Source: Burkholderia savannae
GTDB taxonomy: Bacteria; Pseudomonadota; Gammaproteobacteria; Burkholderiales; Burkholderiaceae
Assembly (NCBI RefSeq): GCF_001524445.2
Contig: NZ_CP013418.1
Coordinates: 992,001-1,056,000 of the forward strand
Direction: 5' to 3'
Length of the DNA stretch: 64,000 nt
Position 1 is the first letter of the stretch, and every line of letters starts with the position of its first letter. Under the pieces are notes generated by a model. That model had not been told where the DNA came from, did not search any database, and saw only the letters and a program-made list of their open reading frames with translations. The translations under genes and the position numbers were made by a program. This document shows positions 42,973 to 52,377 of the stretch, piece after piece.

Positions 42973-44139
42973 ATGGAAAACAAGCAAGTCGATGTACTGA
43001 TCAACGGCAGCGGCATCGCAGGCGTCGCACTGGCGTACCTGCTCGGAACGCGCGGCCACAGTGTCACGGTAGTCGAGCGCGTGGCGCGCAACCGCGCGCA
43101 AAACGGCGCCGATTTGCTGAAACCTTCCGGCATCGACGTCATTCGCAAGATGGGGTTGCTCGACGACGTCTTCGCCGCCGGCGGGCTCAGGCGCGACGCG
43201 ATGAAGCTGTTCCACGACAAGGAACCGATCGCTTCGCTCGACTATCGCGCGTCCAGCGCGCTCGGCTTCTTCATCCTGATTCCGTGCGAGCAGTTGCGAC
43301 GCCTGCTGCTCGTCAAGCTCGACGGCCTGCCCAACGTGGATTTGCGCTTCGAGACGTCGATCGAGCGTATCGAGCAAGATGCCGCCGGCGCGGTGACGTC
43401 GCTCGGGCTGAGCGACGGCGGCACCGTCGCGCCCAAGGTGCTGATTGGCGCCGACGGAGCGCGCTCGACGGTCCGCACCGACATCCTGCGCATCGATGCC
43501 GAGCGCATTCCCTATGCGACGCCGATGGCGTTCGGCACGATTGCGCTGACCGACAGCGTTCGCGCATGCAACCGGCTGTACGTCGATTCGAGCCGGGGCC
43601 TCGCGTATTTCTATCCGATCGGCAGCGAAGCCACGCGCATCGTGGTCAGCTTTCCCGCCGACGAAATGCAGGGCTATCTCGCCGACGCCACGCGCACGAA
43701 ACTGATCGCGCGCCTGAGCGAGTTCGTCGGCGACGAGAGCGCCGACGCGATGGCCGTGATCGGCGCGGAAACGCCGTTCCCGTTGATCCCGCTCGGGCGG
43801 ATGAACGTCGACTGCTATCACAAGCAGAACGTCGCGCTGCTCGGCGATGCCGCGCACAGCATTCACCCGATCACCGGCCAGGGAATGAATCTCGCGATCG
43901 AGGATGCCGGCGAGCTCGGCCAGTGCCTCGACGCGTACTTGAGCGGACAGTCCACGCTCGCCGATGCGCTCGGCCGGTTCGAGCGCGCGCGGCATCCCGT
44001 CAACGAAGCGGTGATTTCCTACGGCCACGCGCTGGCGACCACGTACCACGATCGCTCCGCGCTCCTTGCGAGCTTCCGTTCGCAATTGCAGACGAGCGGG
44101 CGCGATTCCGCGTTGCTCGGGACGGCCGTCGAAGCGTGA
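42973..44139 (+). CDS. FAD-dependent monooxygenase (aromatic hydroxylase type)
   Basis: A 388-residue group A flavoprotein hydroxylase. FAD motifs in order: the dinucleotide fold VLINGSGIAGVALAYLLGTR (about 8-27) with ERVARNR, the second motif VLIGADGARSTVR near 160, and VALLGDAAHSIHPITGQGMN, then LAIEDA near 290. It resembles PHBH/UbiH-like enzymes that hydroxylate phenols or modify polyketides. The ATG at 42973 is chosen because the FAD motif then lies at the family distance; a frame 17 codons longer has no ribosome site. Upstream DNA is A+T-rich. Confidence 0.85.
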   Translation: MENKQVDVLINGSGIAGVALAYLLGTRGHSVTVVERVARNRAQNGADLLKPSGIDVIRKMGLLDDVFAAGGLRRDAMKLFHDKEPIASLDYRASSALGFFILIPCEQLRRLLLVKLDGLPNVDLRFETSIERIEQDAAGAVTSLGLSDGGTVAPKVLIGADGARSTVRTDILRIDAERIPYATPMAFGTIALTDSVRACNRLYVDSSRGLAYFYPIGSEATRIVVSFPADEMQGYLADATRTKLIARLSEFVGDESADAMAVIGAETPFPLIPLGRMNVDCYHKQNVALLGDAAHSIHPITGQGMNLAIEDAGELGQCLDAYLSGQSTLADALGRFERARHPVNEAVISYGHALATTYHDRSALLASFRSQLQTSGRDSALLGTAVEA

Positions 44140-44177
44140 GCGAGGATGACCGGATATTCCGAGTAATCGCTGCGGAT

Positions 44178-44302
44178 GTGTCGTGGTGTCGTGGTGTCGT
44201 GGTGTCGTGGTGTCGTGGTGTCGTGGTGTCGTGGTGTCGTGGTGTCGTAACGTCGTAACGTCGTGGCGTCGTGGCGTCGTGGCGTCGTGGCGTCGTGGCG
44301 TC
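44178..44302. repeat. octamer tandem array GTGTCGTG with three repeat types
   Basis: About eight copies of GTGTCGTG change to two copies ending AACGTCGT and then about five of GGCGTCGT, showing blocks of variant units. Confidence 0.85.
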
Positions 44303-44585
44303 ATGTCGCGTCGCCATGTCGCGCCGTTGAGTCGCTTCGCCTCGTGGAGCGAGCGGACTGCGCGAAGCACGGCTCCCGCGATGCCGCGCGAGCGAATCGC
44401 CCCACCGTGACGGGGATGCATCGGCATCAAAGCCGCAACGACTCGTACCGGCGATTCGTCCTGGCCGAGCGCCGGCGAACGGGAGGCGGCCCCATGCCGC
44501 CCGTTCTCGCCCTCGGCCGGACGAACGGCGCGATGCGCGCGGATACCGCGCATGCGCATCGAACGCCGCTTTCGCCAGTCCGGTC

Positions 44586-44649
44586 GCGGCGTTGCGGCGT
44601 TGCGGCGTTGCGGCGTTGCGGCGTTGCGGCGTTGCGGCGTTGCGGCGTT
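44586..44649. repeat. eight exact copies of GCGGCGTT
   Basis: A perfect octamer array in non-coding DNA, 280 bp after the first array. Confidence 0.9.
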
Positions 44650-44899
44650 GCGGCGATTGTCGTGTCGCGCCCGTCGTGCCGCTCGATCGCGCATCGCCGC
44701 GCGCCATCGCGGGCCGGCTTTCGCGACCGCACGTCGGCCGCGCGACGTCTCTCACCGTCCGATCGCGCACTCGTACCGCATGACATACGGCAGCGTTCGA
44801 TGCGACGCCGTTAATTCTCCCTTAAGGCGGATTTGTCAAGCTTCAGTGGCCGGCTGCGAGCACGCCTGCCCGCAGCGGCGACAAATGGAGGTATGCATC

Positions 44900-45217
44900 G
44901 TGAAATCCGCTCTGAAAACGGCCGCACTCGCGCTCGCGCTCGCCGTTCCGGCCCTGTCGTTCGCGCAGCCGTCGTCCAACGGGCCGCTGACGCGCGCGCA
45001 AGTGCGCGACGAGCTGACTCAACTCGAAAAAGCCGGCTATCAGCCTTCGAAGAACCAGTATCCGGCCAATATCCAGGCGGCCGAAGCGCGTATCGCGCCC
45101 GCCAACGGCCGCGCCGACCTGTCGGGCTACGGCGGCTCCGCCGGCGGAGCGATGCAGTCCGGCCAGCGTGTCTCGCCGACGTCGGGCGGCTGGGACGCGC
45201 CCTATCGTCATCACTGA
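44900..45217 (+). CDS. DUF4148 family small exported protein
   Basis: A 105-residue exported protein. Signal peptide 1-22 (GTG-start, then KSALKTAALALALAVPALSF, cut near FAQ-PS). The DUF4148 motif is LTRAQVRDELTQLEKAGYQPSKNQYPANIQAAEARIA. This family of small periplasmic proteins is abundant in Burkholderia, often many copies per genome; function is unknown. GGAGG lies 8 nt before the GTG. An ATG seven codons upstream overlaps the ribosome site and is less likely. Confidence 0.85.
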   Translation: MKSALKTAALALALAVPALSFAQPSSNGPLTRAQVRDELTQLEKAGYQPSKNQYPANIQAAEARIAPANGRADLSGYGGSAGGAMQSGQRVSPTSGGWDAPYRHH

Positions 45218-45492
45218 TCGACGCGCGGGCCGGCTACGCCGGCCGCGATAGGCGCCGCCCATCGACGGCGCTCGCCCGATGCGCTGACGACAACCGCGCA
45301 CACCGCGCGCTCTCGCGCGTTGGCTGAGCGAACGCGCCGCGGGCGGCAGGCATTCGTGCCGTCGCCGGCCGCCGGCGCGCCCGCCCCGAACTCGACGGCG
45401 CGGGTGAACAGCGCACGATCATCGCGCCCCATCGGGTTCGCTTCGTTCGCGCCGCCGTCGTCCCGCGCGCGTGCTCAGGCAGTCGCGCCGGC

Positions 45493-47427
45493 CTATCTCG
45501 CCGTCGGCAGCGGCGGCTCGCCCGCCGTCGTCGCATTGCGGGCCCAGTCGGCGAACTCGTTGTCGTAGCGGCCGCCGATGTAGGCGACGTAGTTCTCGTA
45601 GCCGTCGTAATCGCCCGTGCGGAAGCGCGACACGATCGTATCGACGTCGGCGCGATGGCGCTCGAACATGAAGCGCGTCGCCATGTAGCCCCACCGGTAT
45701 GCGCGCGCGACGTAGTCGCTCGACGAGTAACGCGTCGCGAGCACGTCCGAGAAACGGTATGCGCCCGTGCGCGCGGCGTCGATCGATTCCTGATCGTCGT
45801 TCTTCCTCGACAGATATTCGGCGACGCCTTCGATCCACCAGACGGTCGGTTTCACGGTGCTCGCCGCGAAATCGCCCGCCATGTCGTAGCGGCCATCGAG
45901 ATAGTGCGTGAACTCGTGCTCGAGGTTCCAGACCTTGAACTCGGGCCGCAGCCACGACGCCTCGTGCGCGATGAAGCGCGCCTGATTGCCGGGCGCCGAC
46001 GGATCGCCTTCGAGATACATGCCGCCGTTGTCGGTGCTGATCCCGTAGATTACCGAAGCATATTTTCGGTAGTTCTCGTAGTCGTCGAAGATCACGAGCT
46101 CGATCGTGTCGTTGCGATCGCCCGCGACCGGCTTGCGCCCGGTCTTCATCATCCGGTGGAAGTAATCGTCCTGCTGCGCGACCGCCGTACACACCGACTG
46201 CAGCTGCGGCCCGGTCATGTCCTGCGCGAGAATGCGCACGCTCGCGCTGCATGCGTGACGGTGCGTGAGCACCGCGTCGGTCAGCCGCTTCTTGTAGTCG
46301 CAGGTGCCGTAGTCCGCGCAGTTGCCCGCGTCGCCGTAGTCGACCGCCTCGGCCGCCGCCAGCCACAGGTCGCTGCCCGCGCCCGTCATGCTCGTCGATC
46401 CGAGCATGTCCTGGATCATCTTCTTCACGCGCGGCTTCTGCGCCGGATAGCGGAGAAAGCGATACGTTTCGCGCGACGCATCGGCGAGCTGGTAGGCCGC
46501 GCTCGTGTTCGACAGGCTCGCGCGGTTCGCGGTGACGAAACGATTGAGCGTCTCCGGCAGTGTCGCGTCGCTGTCGAGCATCTGCTGCGCGCCGCTGCGC
46601 TGATGCGCGTAGAAGAATACCGTCAGCAAGCCGGTGAAGCCGCCCGCCGCGCTCCGCTGCAACAGCGGCGCCGCCGCTTGCGGGTTCGTCGCGCTCGCGG
46701 TGTAGAACGCGATGCGATCCTTCAGCGTCGGCAGGTAGTACGCCTCGTCCCGCATGTTCGTGATGAGCTTCATCAGCTCGTTCGCGGTGCTCGGCGCACG
46801 CGAATTCTCACGATAGAGCGCGTCGCCCTCGAGGCTGTGTCGGATATACGGGCGCAGCCGATCGGCGAGTTCCGGAAACGGATTGACGAGACCCGATACA
46901 TCATATTGGTAATAAGCGGAACGCAAATAAATCAGCAAATTGACAAAAATCAAATTGCTCGCGTCGTAGCGAGATGCCTCCTGCGTAAAACGGCTCGCTA
47001 CGGCATACACGTTTTCCGCGCTGAAAATCTGCGTGGCCAGCGATTTATCGACCGAGAACAAACCGTAATGGCATTCATAATCCGGGAGATTCGCGATGTA
47101 ATCGGCGAGCGCCGCGCCGCGATACTGGGTCATCGCCGACATGTCGCGGCAATCGGCGCCCGGCGCGCCGTGCTTGCCGTTCTTTGTCGCCTTATTCCGC
47201 CGCGACGGCTCGATCAGCGTCGCGCGATCCTGCTTGCTGAGCGGCAGATTGTATTCGGCCTGCTCGGGCGAAACCGGCAGGTTCTGCGGCACGCGCGGCA
47301 TGCGCGCCTGCTTTTGCGGCGCCGGCTGCGTATTGGCCGCCGCCGATCCGATCAAACCCGCGAATACCGACATCGCGACGACGGCGGACCAGCGACGGGT
47401 CTTGCGACACACCTCCGTTATTAGCAT
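45493..47427 (-). CDS. secreted M9-family collagenase (microbial collagenase-like metalloprotease)
   Basis: A 644-residue secreted protease. Signal peptide 1-31 (RRWSAVVAMSVFAGLIGSAAA). The M9 N-terminal helical activator-like region covers about 90-350, the catalytic domain about 420-600. The zinc site is His504-Glu-Phe-Thr-His508 in LEHEFTHYLDGRYD, with the third ligand Glu533 in WWIEGVAEYLS. A Cys pair at 370/376 and others (93, 119, 392, 413) suggest disulfides in the secreted form. No PKD or pre-peptidase C-terminal collagen-binding domain follows. It could degrade collagen or related host proteins; the true substrate is unproven. Confidence 0.9.
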   Translation of the reverse strand: MLITEVCRKTRRWSAVVAMSVFAGLIGSAAANTQPAPQKQARMPRVPQNLPVSPEQAEYNLPLSKQDRATLIEPSRRNKATKNGKHGAPGADCRDMSAMTQYRGAALADYIANLPDYECHYGLFSVDKSLATQIFSAENVYAVASRFTQEASRYDASNLIFVNLLIYLRSAYYQYDVSGLVNPFPELADRLRPYIRHSLEGDALYRENSRAPSTANELMKLITNMRDEAYYLPTLKDRIAFYTASATNPQAAAPLLQRSAAGGFTGLLTVFFYAHQRSGAQQMLDSDATLPETLNRFVTANRASLSNTSAAYQLADASRETYRFLRYPAQKPRVKKMIQDMLGSTSMTGAGSDLWLAAAEAVDYGDAGNCADYGTCDYKKRLTDAVLTHRHACSASVRILAQDMTGPQLQSVCTAVAQQDDYFHRMMKTGRKPVAGDRNDTIELVIFDDYENYRKYASVIYGISTDNGGMYLEGDPSAPGNQARFIAHEASWLRPEFKVWNLEHEFTHYLDGRYDMAGDFAASTVKPTVWWIEGVAEYLSRKNDDQESIDAARTGAYRFSDVLATRYSSSDYVARAYRWGYMATRFMFERHRADVDTIVSRFRTGDYDGYENYVAYIGGRYDNEFADWARNATTAGEPPLPTAR

Positions 47428-47661
47428 TTGACTTGCCCTCGGTTATTTTGGATCGCCGAAGATATAACACCGATGATTAACAAGTCAATTTAATGATCGA
47501 GCAAATTAATGCATTTTAACAGACTGAATTATTCAAGCATTAAAATCGATTTTTATAACAATCCAGCCGGAAGCATCGCCGATGCGCGAATCAAGTCGCC
47601 ACGTGAAGCCGGCTCGCGTGAAGGCGACTCGTGCGCATTCGCCGGCCGCCGGCTCATCGCT

Positions 47662-48696
47662 TCAATTCGCCCGCGCGCTCATCGGGCGTTCCGCGCTCGA
47701 TCGCCACCTCAACGCGGATTGAATCGGCATCTCGACATACCTGTAGCAGACCCATCCCGCCGCGCAGACGACGAGCGCCACCGCCGCCGCCGCGCACCAT
47801 CCGCCGACCGTGCCCGCGCCCGGATGAATCTTCAGGATCTTCTCGGCCACGCCGATCACGTACGGATGCAGCAGATAGATCGAATAGCTGGCCGCGCCCA
47901 GATTCGCGAGGATCGCGTTGCGGCTGGACACGCCCGATTTCTCGAGCCCGAGCAGCGAAGCAATCAGCACGAACGCCGGGACGCCGTACTGCAGCACGCG
48001 CTGGAAACCGACCGGATCGCCGAATTCGGGATACAGCGCGACGACCAGCAACGGCGCCGCGATCGCGCCCGCGCCGAACAACCCGCGAGGCGCCGCGTCG
48101 AAGGCGCGCGCGCGGGTGATCCAATAGCACGCGACGCCCAGGCAGAATTCGATCACGAGCGGCTGCGCCAGATAGTCGGCCACCTGGCTCCCGGCGCCGA
48201 CCGCCTGCGAGGACAGGCAGAACACGATCAGCGCCGCCGAGGCCGCGATCGTCGCGTATTGCCGCCTGACGACGACGAGCGCCGCCGCCACGACGAGGTA
48301 GAAGAACATCTCGAAGTCGAGCGTCCACCCGTTTCTCAACAGCGGCCCCCAGTTCCCGTTTTCCTTGACGTACGGCACGAAGAACATCGACTTGAAAAGA
48401 TAGGCGACGCCATCCGTCGTCGTGTTGAGCCATTGCGGCCTTACAACGGCAATCGCATACACGCCGATCGTCAGCATCCAGTAAAGCGGCACGATCCTGA
48501 TCACGCGCTTGATGAAGAACGCATTGCCCTCCTTCGGCGCGACATAGGACATGATGAAGCCGCTGATCACGAAGAAGACGTCGACGCCGATCTGCCCGAA
48601 CGGCATGACGCCGAGGTGATACGCAACCACGCACAAAGCGGCGACGGCTCGCGCAGCCTGAATGTTGCTCAGCAATGGGCCGGCGGGATTCTTCAT
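47662..48696 (-). CDS. acyltransferase 3 (OafA/YrhL-like) membrane protein
   Basis: A 344-residue membrane O-acyltransferase with about ten hydrophobic segments. It starts with the family signature NIQAARAVAALCVVAYHLGV (His at 27 likely catalytic), then IGVDVFFVISGFIMSYV and KRVIRIVPLYWMLT, and ends with a YSIYLLHPYVIG segment. Such proteins O-acetylate surface polysaccharides or lipids. It is a single gene, 234 bp downstream of the collagenase promoter region on the same strand, with no other polysaccharide genes near. Confidence 0.88.
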   Translation of the reverse strand: MKNPAGPLLSNIQAARAVAALCVVAYHLGVMPFGQIGVDVFFVISGFIMSYVAPKEGNAFFIKRVIRIVPLYWMLTIGVYAIAVVRPQWLNTTTDGVAYLFKSMFFVPYVKENGNWGPLLRNGWTLDFEMFFYLVVAAALVVVRRQYATIAASAALIVFCLSSQAVGAGSQVADYLAQPLVIEFCLGVACYWITRARAFDAAPRGLFGAGAIAAPLLVVALYPEFGDPVGFQRVLQYGVPAFVLIASLLGLEKSGVSSRNAILANLGAASYSIYLLHPYVIGVAEKILKIHPGAGTVGGWCAAAAVALVVCAAGWVCYRYVEMPIQSALRWRSSAERPMSARAN

Positions 48697-49505
48697 GATG
48701 CTCTCGACTCAAATCGTCGGAGCGTCGCACGATTCGCCTGCGCGCACGCGACAAAACCCGGTGCGGATTCGCCAATTTTCGGCGCGCGCCGCGTTTGGCG
48801 CGTCTTCGCCAAGCACGCATGCGTGTGCGCCTGCGTGCCGGCAGGCCGCTCCGAATGGGACCGACGCGGGCGAACAACGGGGCGGCGCAGGCGCTCGCGG
48901 ATCAGTGGATCGACAACATCGTCGCAATTCGCGACGGCCGGCGGCGCAACGCCGGACATCGGAAAAACAGCAGGGTTTCGCATCGCCGCGCTTATATCAA
49001 CGGCGATCAACGGCGAACGTGAGCCGAGACGGCCGCCAGCCTGCGCAGCCGCCTCGGAGCCCGGGACGTCGAATCCAGGGCGTCAGACTCTGCGCCGACG
49101 CTCAGCCGTCTACGCCATTCGGCCCGCTCACGGTCAGGCTGCCTGCGACAAGGCTGGAATCGACTGCGAGACCCGTTGCGCCGCAAGCGCCACGTGGGCC
49201 GCGCGCTCGCTCAACTCGGTCTCGCGCTGCACGCGTGCGGGTAGCGCCGTCGCGGGTGGTGCCGTCGCGGGTGGAGCACCCAGCAATGGCACCGCGTTGT
49301 CCACCGGCGTCGCAGAGGCTTCGCTCAAGCGCTCGACGACTGGCGCCAGCGACGCCTGAACCACCTTGAGCCGCCTTGAACCGCTAGTGATCGAGCATTC
49401 CCGCGGCATCGTCACGCCCTTTATTGTCGACGGACAAATGGCGGCACGCCTGACAGGATTCGAACCCGCATTCCCCAGCCCCCTCCCAAAGGGGGCCTTT
49501 CTCGC
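48697..49505. other. stretch with only a weak small frame and a T-arm-like sequence
   Basis: Left part: no coding evidence. Near 49443-49475, the reverse strand reads GCGGGTTCGAATCCTGTC, like a tRNA T-arm, but no acceptor pairing or other arms follow. A small hairpin with 7-bp stem lies at 49478-49496 (GCCCCCT/AGGGGGC) between this and the acetyltransferase gene. The mixture suggests a mobile-element or integration scar. Confidence 0.4.
49134..49409 (-). CDS. hypothetical small protein, doubtful
   Basis: A 91-residue frame (PRECSITSGSRRLKVVQASL, ending RVSQSIPALSQAA). AAAGGG lies 8 nt before the ATG and the C-terminal half looks helical. It has a short ATAPPATALP repeat. No family recognised; it may be part of a degraded element. 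Confidence 0.3.
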   Translation of the reverse strand: MPRECSITSGSRRLKVVQASLAPVVERLSEASATPVDNAVPLLGAPPATAPPATALPARVQRETELSERAAHVALAAQRVSQSIPALSQAA

Positions 49506-50060
49506 TCAAACGAAATCGACGGTCAGCGCGTGATATTCGCGCTCGCCGGACATGAAGCGATGGGCGGGTTTATATCCGAGTTTTGCAACCGCATTGAGCG
49601 ATCGCTCGTTATCGACGGCAATGAAGCTGATCGCGGCACTGAAACGCGTTTTGGCCGACGCCGTTGCAAGATCGATCATTTTCTCGAGAATGCCTTTTCC
49701 GCGCGCCACCTGGCTCAGGCACATCGGCCCGAATAGGCAGGCGTTTCCTGAAAAATCGCTGGAGGCGGCGTCGCGCTCATCTTCGAACGATGCGGCGAGC
49801 GCGTCGATGATCGCATTGCCACGCCATTGGTCAAGACGCGAAACGCAGAAAAAGCCAGCGAATTCCGCCTGTTCGTATGCGACGACGATGCCGGCGTCGG
49901 TCGCGAGCGCCTCGATCTTGGCCTCGGGAATCTCGGCGGACAGAAAGCCGTTCTTGCGCTCGGCTTCGGAGAGATTCGCGATTTGATTCGCTTTTTGCAG
50001 AGAAATAATGTTCTGATAATCGCCCGAACGGGCCATTCTAACCACGGTCGCTTCAGTCAT
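49506..50060 (-). CDS. GNAT-family N-acetyltransferase
   Basis: A 184-residue acetyltransferase. The start TEATVVRMARSGDYQNIISLQKAN is typical, and the acetyl-CoA loop is SQVARGKGILEKMIDLA (R-x-x-G-x-G/A type) after LFGPMCL. AISFIAVDNERSLNAVAKLGYKP is the beta5-alpha4 part with the usual Asn. Its G+C content is visibly lower than its neighbours and the upstream 130 bp are very A+T-rich, suggesting recent acquisition. The substrate is unknown. Confidence 0.85.
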   Translation of the reverse strand: MTEATVVRMARSGDYQNIISLQKANQIANLSEAERKNGFLSAEIPEAKIEALATDAGIVVAYEQAEFAGFFCVSRLDQWRGNAIIDALAASFEDERDAASSDFSGNACLFGPMCLSQVARGKGILEKMIDLATASAKTRFSAAISFIAVDNERSLNAVAKLGYKPAHRFMSGEREYHALTVDFV

Positions 50061-51641
50061 TTCGGTCTATTTTTGTTTTAAACGAAAAACTGGCATTTTA
50101 TAGACAATTACACATAGACATCTAGAATATTCATACAAACTCAATGGCGATGGTACGTATTTTATACGGTTGATTTTTCAAAAAATTAGCCAAAATCGCC
50201 TTGATTTCGATTCATCCATCGCCCGAGCACGTTGCGGCGACCTCGGCGCGCCTGTCAAGCCCCGCTCGGCTCCACGGAAAACCCCGCGCCGCGGAATATC
50301 GCGGTTCATTGAGTGAAACCGCCGAGAACGTGAAGGCGACCGCGCGCGCCGACATCCGGCGGCAAGGCAGCCGGGAGGAGGAAGCGCATGGACAAAGCCT
50401 GCTGCGAGCGTGGGGATGCCAGGCCGGCTATCGACGGAGTCGAGTGCAATGGCCGAAAGGAAAAGTCGCGCACCGTCGCGATATCCGAACATGATCGGCC
50501 GCTGCGAATAGGACGGAGCGCGCGGCCGACGGCCCGTCAAAGGGCAGATCGGCACGTACGTCCGCCGCCATTCGAGCGCCGGGTGGCGCCGAGCGTCCGG
50601 CAAGACGCATCCGCAGCAAACGCTTTGACGGTTCGCGGCCGAAGAAGCCGGGCTGACCGACCCGCGATCAACGAACGCTCAAGCGCGCCTCGAGCAACTT
50701 ACCGAATGCGTCGCCGAACGCATCAGAGCCGTCGCGAACGATACGGCTGCCGTCTGCGGCCTGGAAATCGACGCGCGTTGCACGCAAGCCGAAGCGCGCG
50801 ACGACCTGCTCCGAACTCCGGCCACATACGGGCAAGAGGCAACCGGCCGGTTGCGCACCGATCAGGCCAATCAGGTTCGTCATCGCGGGCCTTCCCGGCA
50901 AGCCTTGGCGCTCAGTTGCCGACGGCCTCGGCGCCAACGTCGCGTCCCGATTCCGCAGCGGGTCGCGCATCCGGACGATACCGCTCGCCGCCGGTTGACC
51001 ATGATCGTGAGGCCGCGCGCCAGGCAACGAGCCAACGAGCCCGACTCGATCAGCAGCCAGGGAGCTTGGAGTCAAGGGTTCAAGCAAACCTACTGAGGCG
51101 GAACCGCTGGCCGACTGCAGTTCGGCCGAAAGTCGGCAACGCCAAGGGCAGCGAATCGTGCCGCATTGCCGGAATCGAATGGAGTCAAACCGGATGAGGG
51201 CAGCCGTGCCGGGCGAAATCGAGAAGCACGTCGCAAGCTACGCGAGCGCGAGCGACAAACGTGGCGTCGTCGTCCGCCCGCCTCCCGGCATCGCATTCCC
51301 ACGCAACCTGCTCGATGCGCGCCGAGTGGCCGGTCGGCACGTGCGCCGTTGGCATCCATGGTCATCAGTCGCGACAGCGAATTGGATCAGCGCATCCTTC
51401 GCATGACGCGCCGGACGCAAGGCGATCGATGTACGGCTCCGCTTCGCAAAGCACGTTGCACAGCCATTCGCCGCGTGTTTCGCAGGTGCCGATGCATCCG
51501 CGTCCGGTGAAAGCGGACACCCCGTATCCGACGAGTGCCCACGATCGCGATCGCAAAGTCTGCGCCCTCGCATGAGAGGCGTCGCGGATGACGCCGCGAT
51601 CGAGTCTCGCGCGCAACGTCCCGCGCCCCAAACCCCGCCGA
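50061..51641. other. 1.6-kb stretch without a convincing gene
   Basis: Begins with a very A+T-rich segment (50080-50200). The rest has G+C near average but poor codon character on both strands. Only a 71-residue frame at 50668-50883 and a Cys-rich frame on the reverse strand at about 51365-51573 look at all protein-like. It may be decayed mobile DNA. Confidence 0.45.
50668..50883 (-). CDS. hypothetical small protein, doubtful
   Basis: A 71-residue frame (TNLIGLIGAQPAGCLLPVCG, ending FGKLLEARLSVR) with GGGAAGG 6-8 nt before its ATG. Hydrophobic start, then a VDFQAADGSRIVRDG segment. No family recognised; no supporting neighbours. Confidence 0.3.
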   Translation of the reverse strand: MTNLIGLIGAQPAGCLLPVCGRSSEQVVARFGLRATRVDFQAADGSRIVRDGSDAFGDAFGKLLEARLSVR

Positions 51642-52031
51642 TCACGAACGAATCGACGCCCCGCGCTCCGCGAGCAGCTCGCGCAGGATACCGCGGTGAC
51701 AACGCGCCTCGTTGTCGCAATAGCAACCGATCGCGAAATTCGACGTCGCCGACAACGCGGCGAGCACGTCGAGCACCTTGCTCGCGTCGCCATGCTTCAT
51801 CTCGGCGCGGAACTTGCGCGCGAACGCCTTCCATTCGGCGTCGGTTTGCGCCGCCAGCGCTTCGGAGACGAGCTCCGGACTCGGCGACAGCGTCGGCAGC
51901 CAGACGTCGTAATAGTCGCGCGACGCGAATTCTTCCTTCGGCACGCCGCGCGGCGGACGGCGCACGGTGCCGATCCGCAAGCCCTCGTCGCCGGCGCGCG
52001 GCTTGCCGAGTTGGACGATGCTGATGCTCAT
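51642..52031 (-). CDS. DUF488 family protein
   Basis: A 129-residue DUF488/YeaO-like protein. Motifs: VQLGKPRAGDEGLRIGTVRR, VWLPTLSPSPELV, and the Cys-containing end NFAIGCYCDNEARCHRGILRELLAERG, which is the family's most conserved block. The function is not established. The ATG at 52031 starts at the family N-terminus. Nearest functional neighbour is the aminotransferase, 346 bp upstream on the same strand. Confidence 0.85.
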   Translation of the reverse strand: MSISIVQLGKPRAGDEGLRIGTVRRPPRGVPKEEFASRDYYDVWLPTLSPSPELVSEALAAQTDAEWKAFARKFRAEMKHGDASKVLDVLAALSATSNFAIGCYCDNEARCHRGILRELLAERGASIRS

Positions 52032-52377
52032 GCTGGACTCCCGTTCAGAGTGGCCGGCGCGCGTGGCGCGCAGACGCCAAATCCGCGCGCCACGCGCCGC
52101 CGGACAATGCGGCGCGCACACGTTCACGCAAAGCCCCGGCGGACGATGCACATCCATCGCCGCCGGCCGACGGCTCATCGTCTTGCGTAAACGGCGGCAC
52201 GACAGCGGCACGACAGCGGCACCGCGGCGGCAGCCACGTCGCGCCGCCGCCCGCGCCTGTCGATGCGGCACCGGCGCGCGGCCGAAGGCACGCAGCGCAG
52301 CACCGCTCCCCAAACACGCCGGGCGCGCCGCAACCCGGCTTCCCGACCGGCCCCGCGCGCCCGCGCGCGTCACCGCG
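52032..52377. other. intergenic stretch without a supported gene
   Basis: G+C-rich, with a doubled GGCACGACAGC unit at about 52195-52216. It separates the DUF488 gene from the aromatic aminotransferase gene. Confidence 0.4.

Larger units (their letters stand above)
44140..44899. other. 760-bp intergenic stretch with two octamer repeat arrays
   Basis: No gene is supported. Two distinct arrays are annotated separately. The last 100 bp should contain the promoter of the DUF4148 gene. Confidence 0.5.

Noticed and set aside
49443..49475. Possible tRNA gene on the reverse strand
   Set aside because: Only a T-arm-like GGTTCGAATCC is present; no acceptor stem, anticodon arm or D arm can be built around it.
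50178..50603. A 141-residue reverse frame with a protein-like middle
   Set aside because: No ribosome site, no motif, Arg/Pro-rich flanks and no neighbours to support it.
51365..51573. A Cys-rich reverse-strand frame in the gene-poor stretch
   Set aside because: No start with a ribosome site could be found and no family fits; recorded only as a possible decayed fragment.
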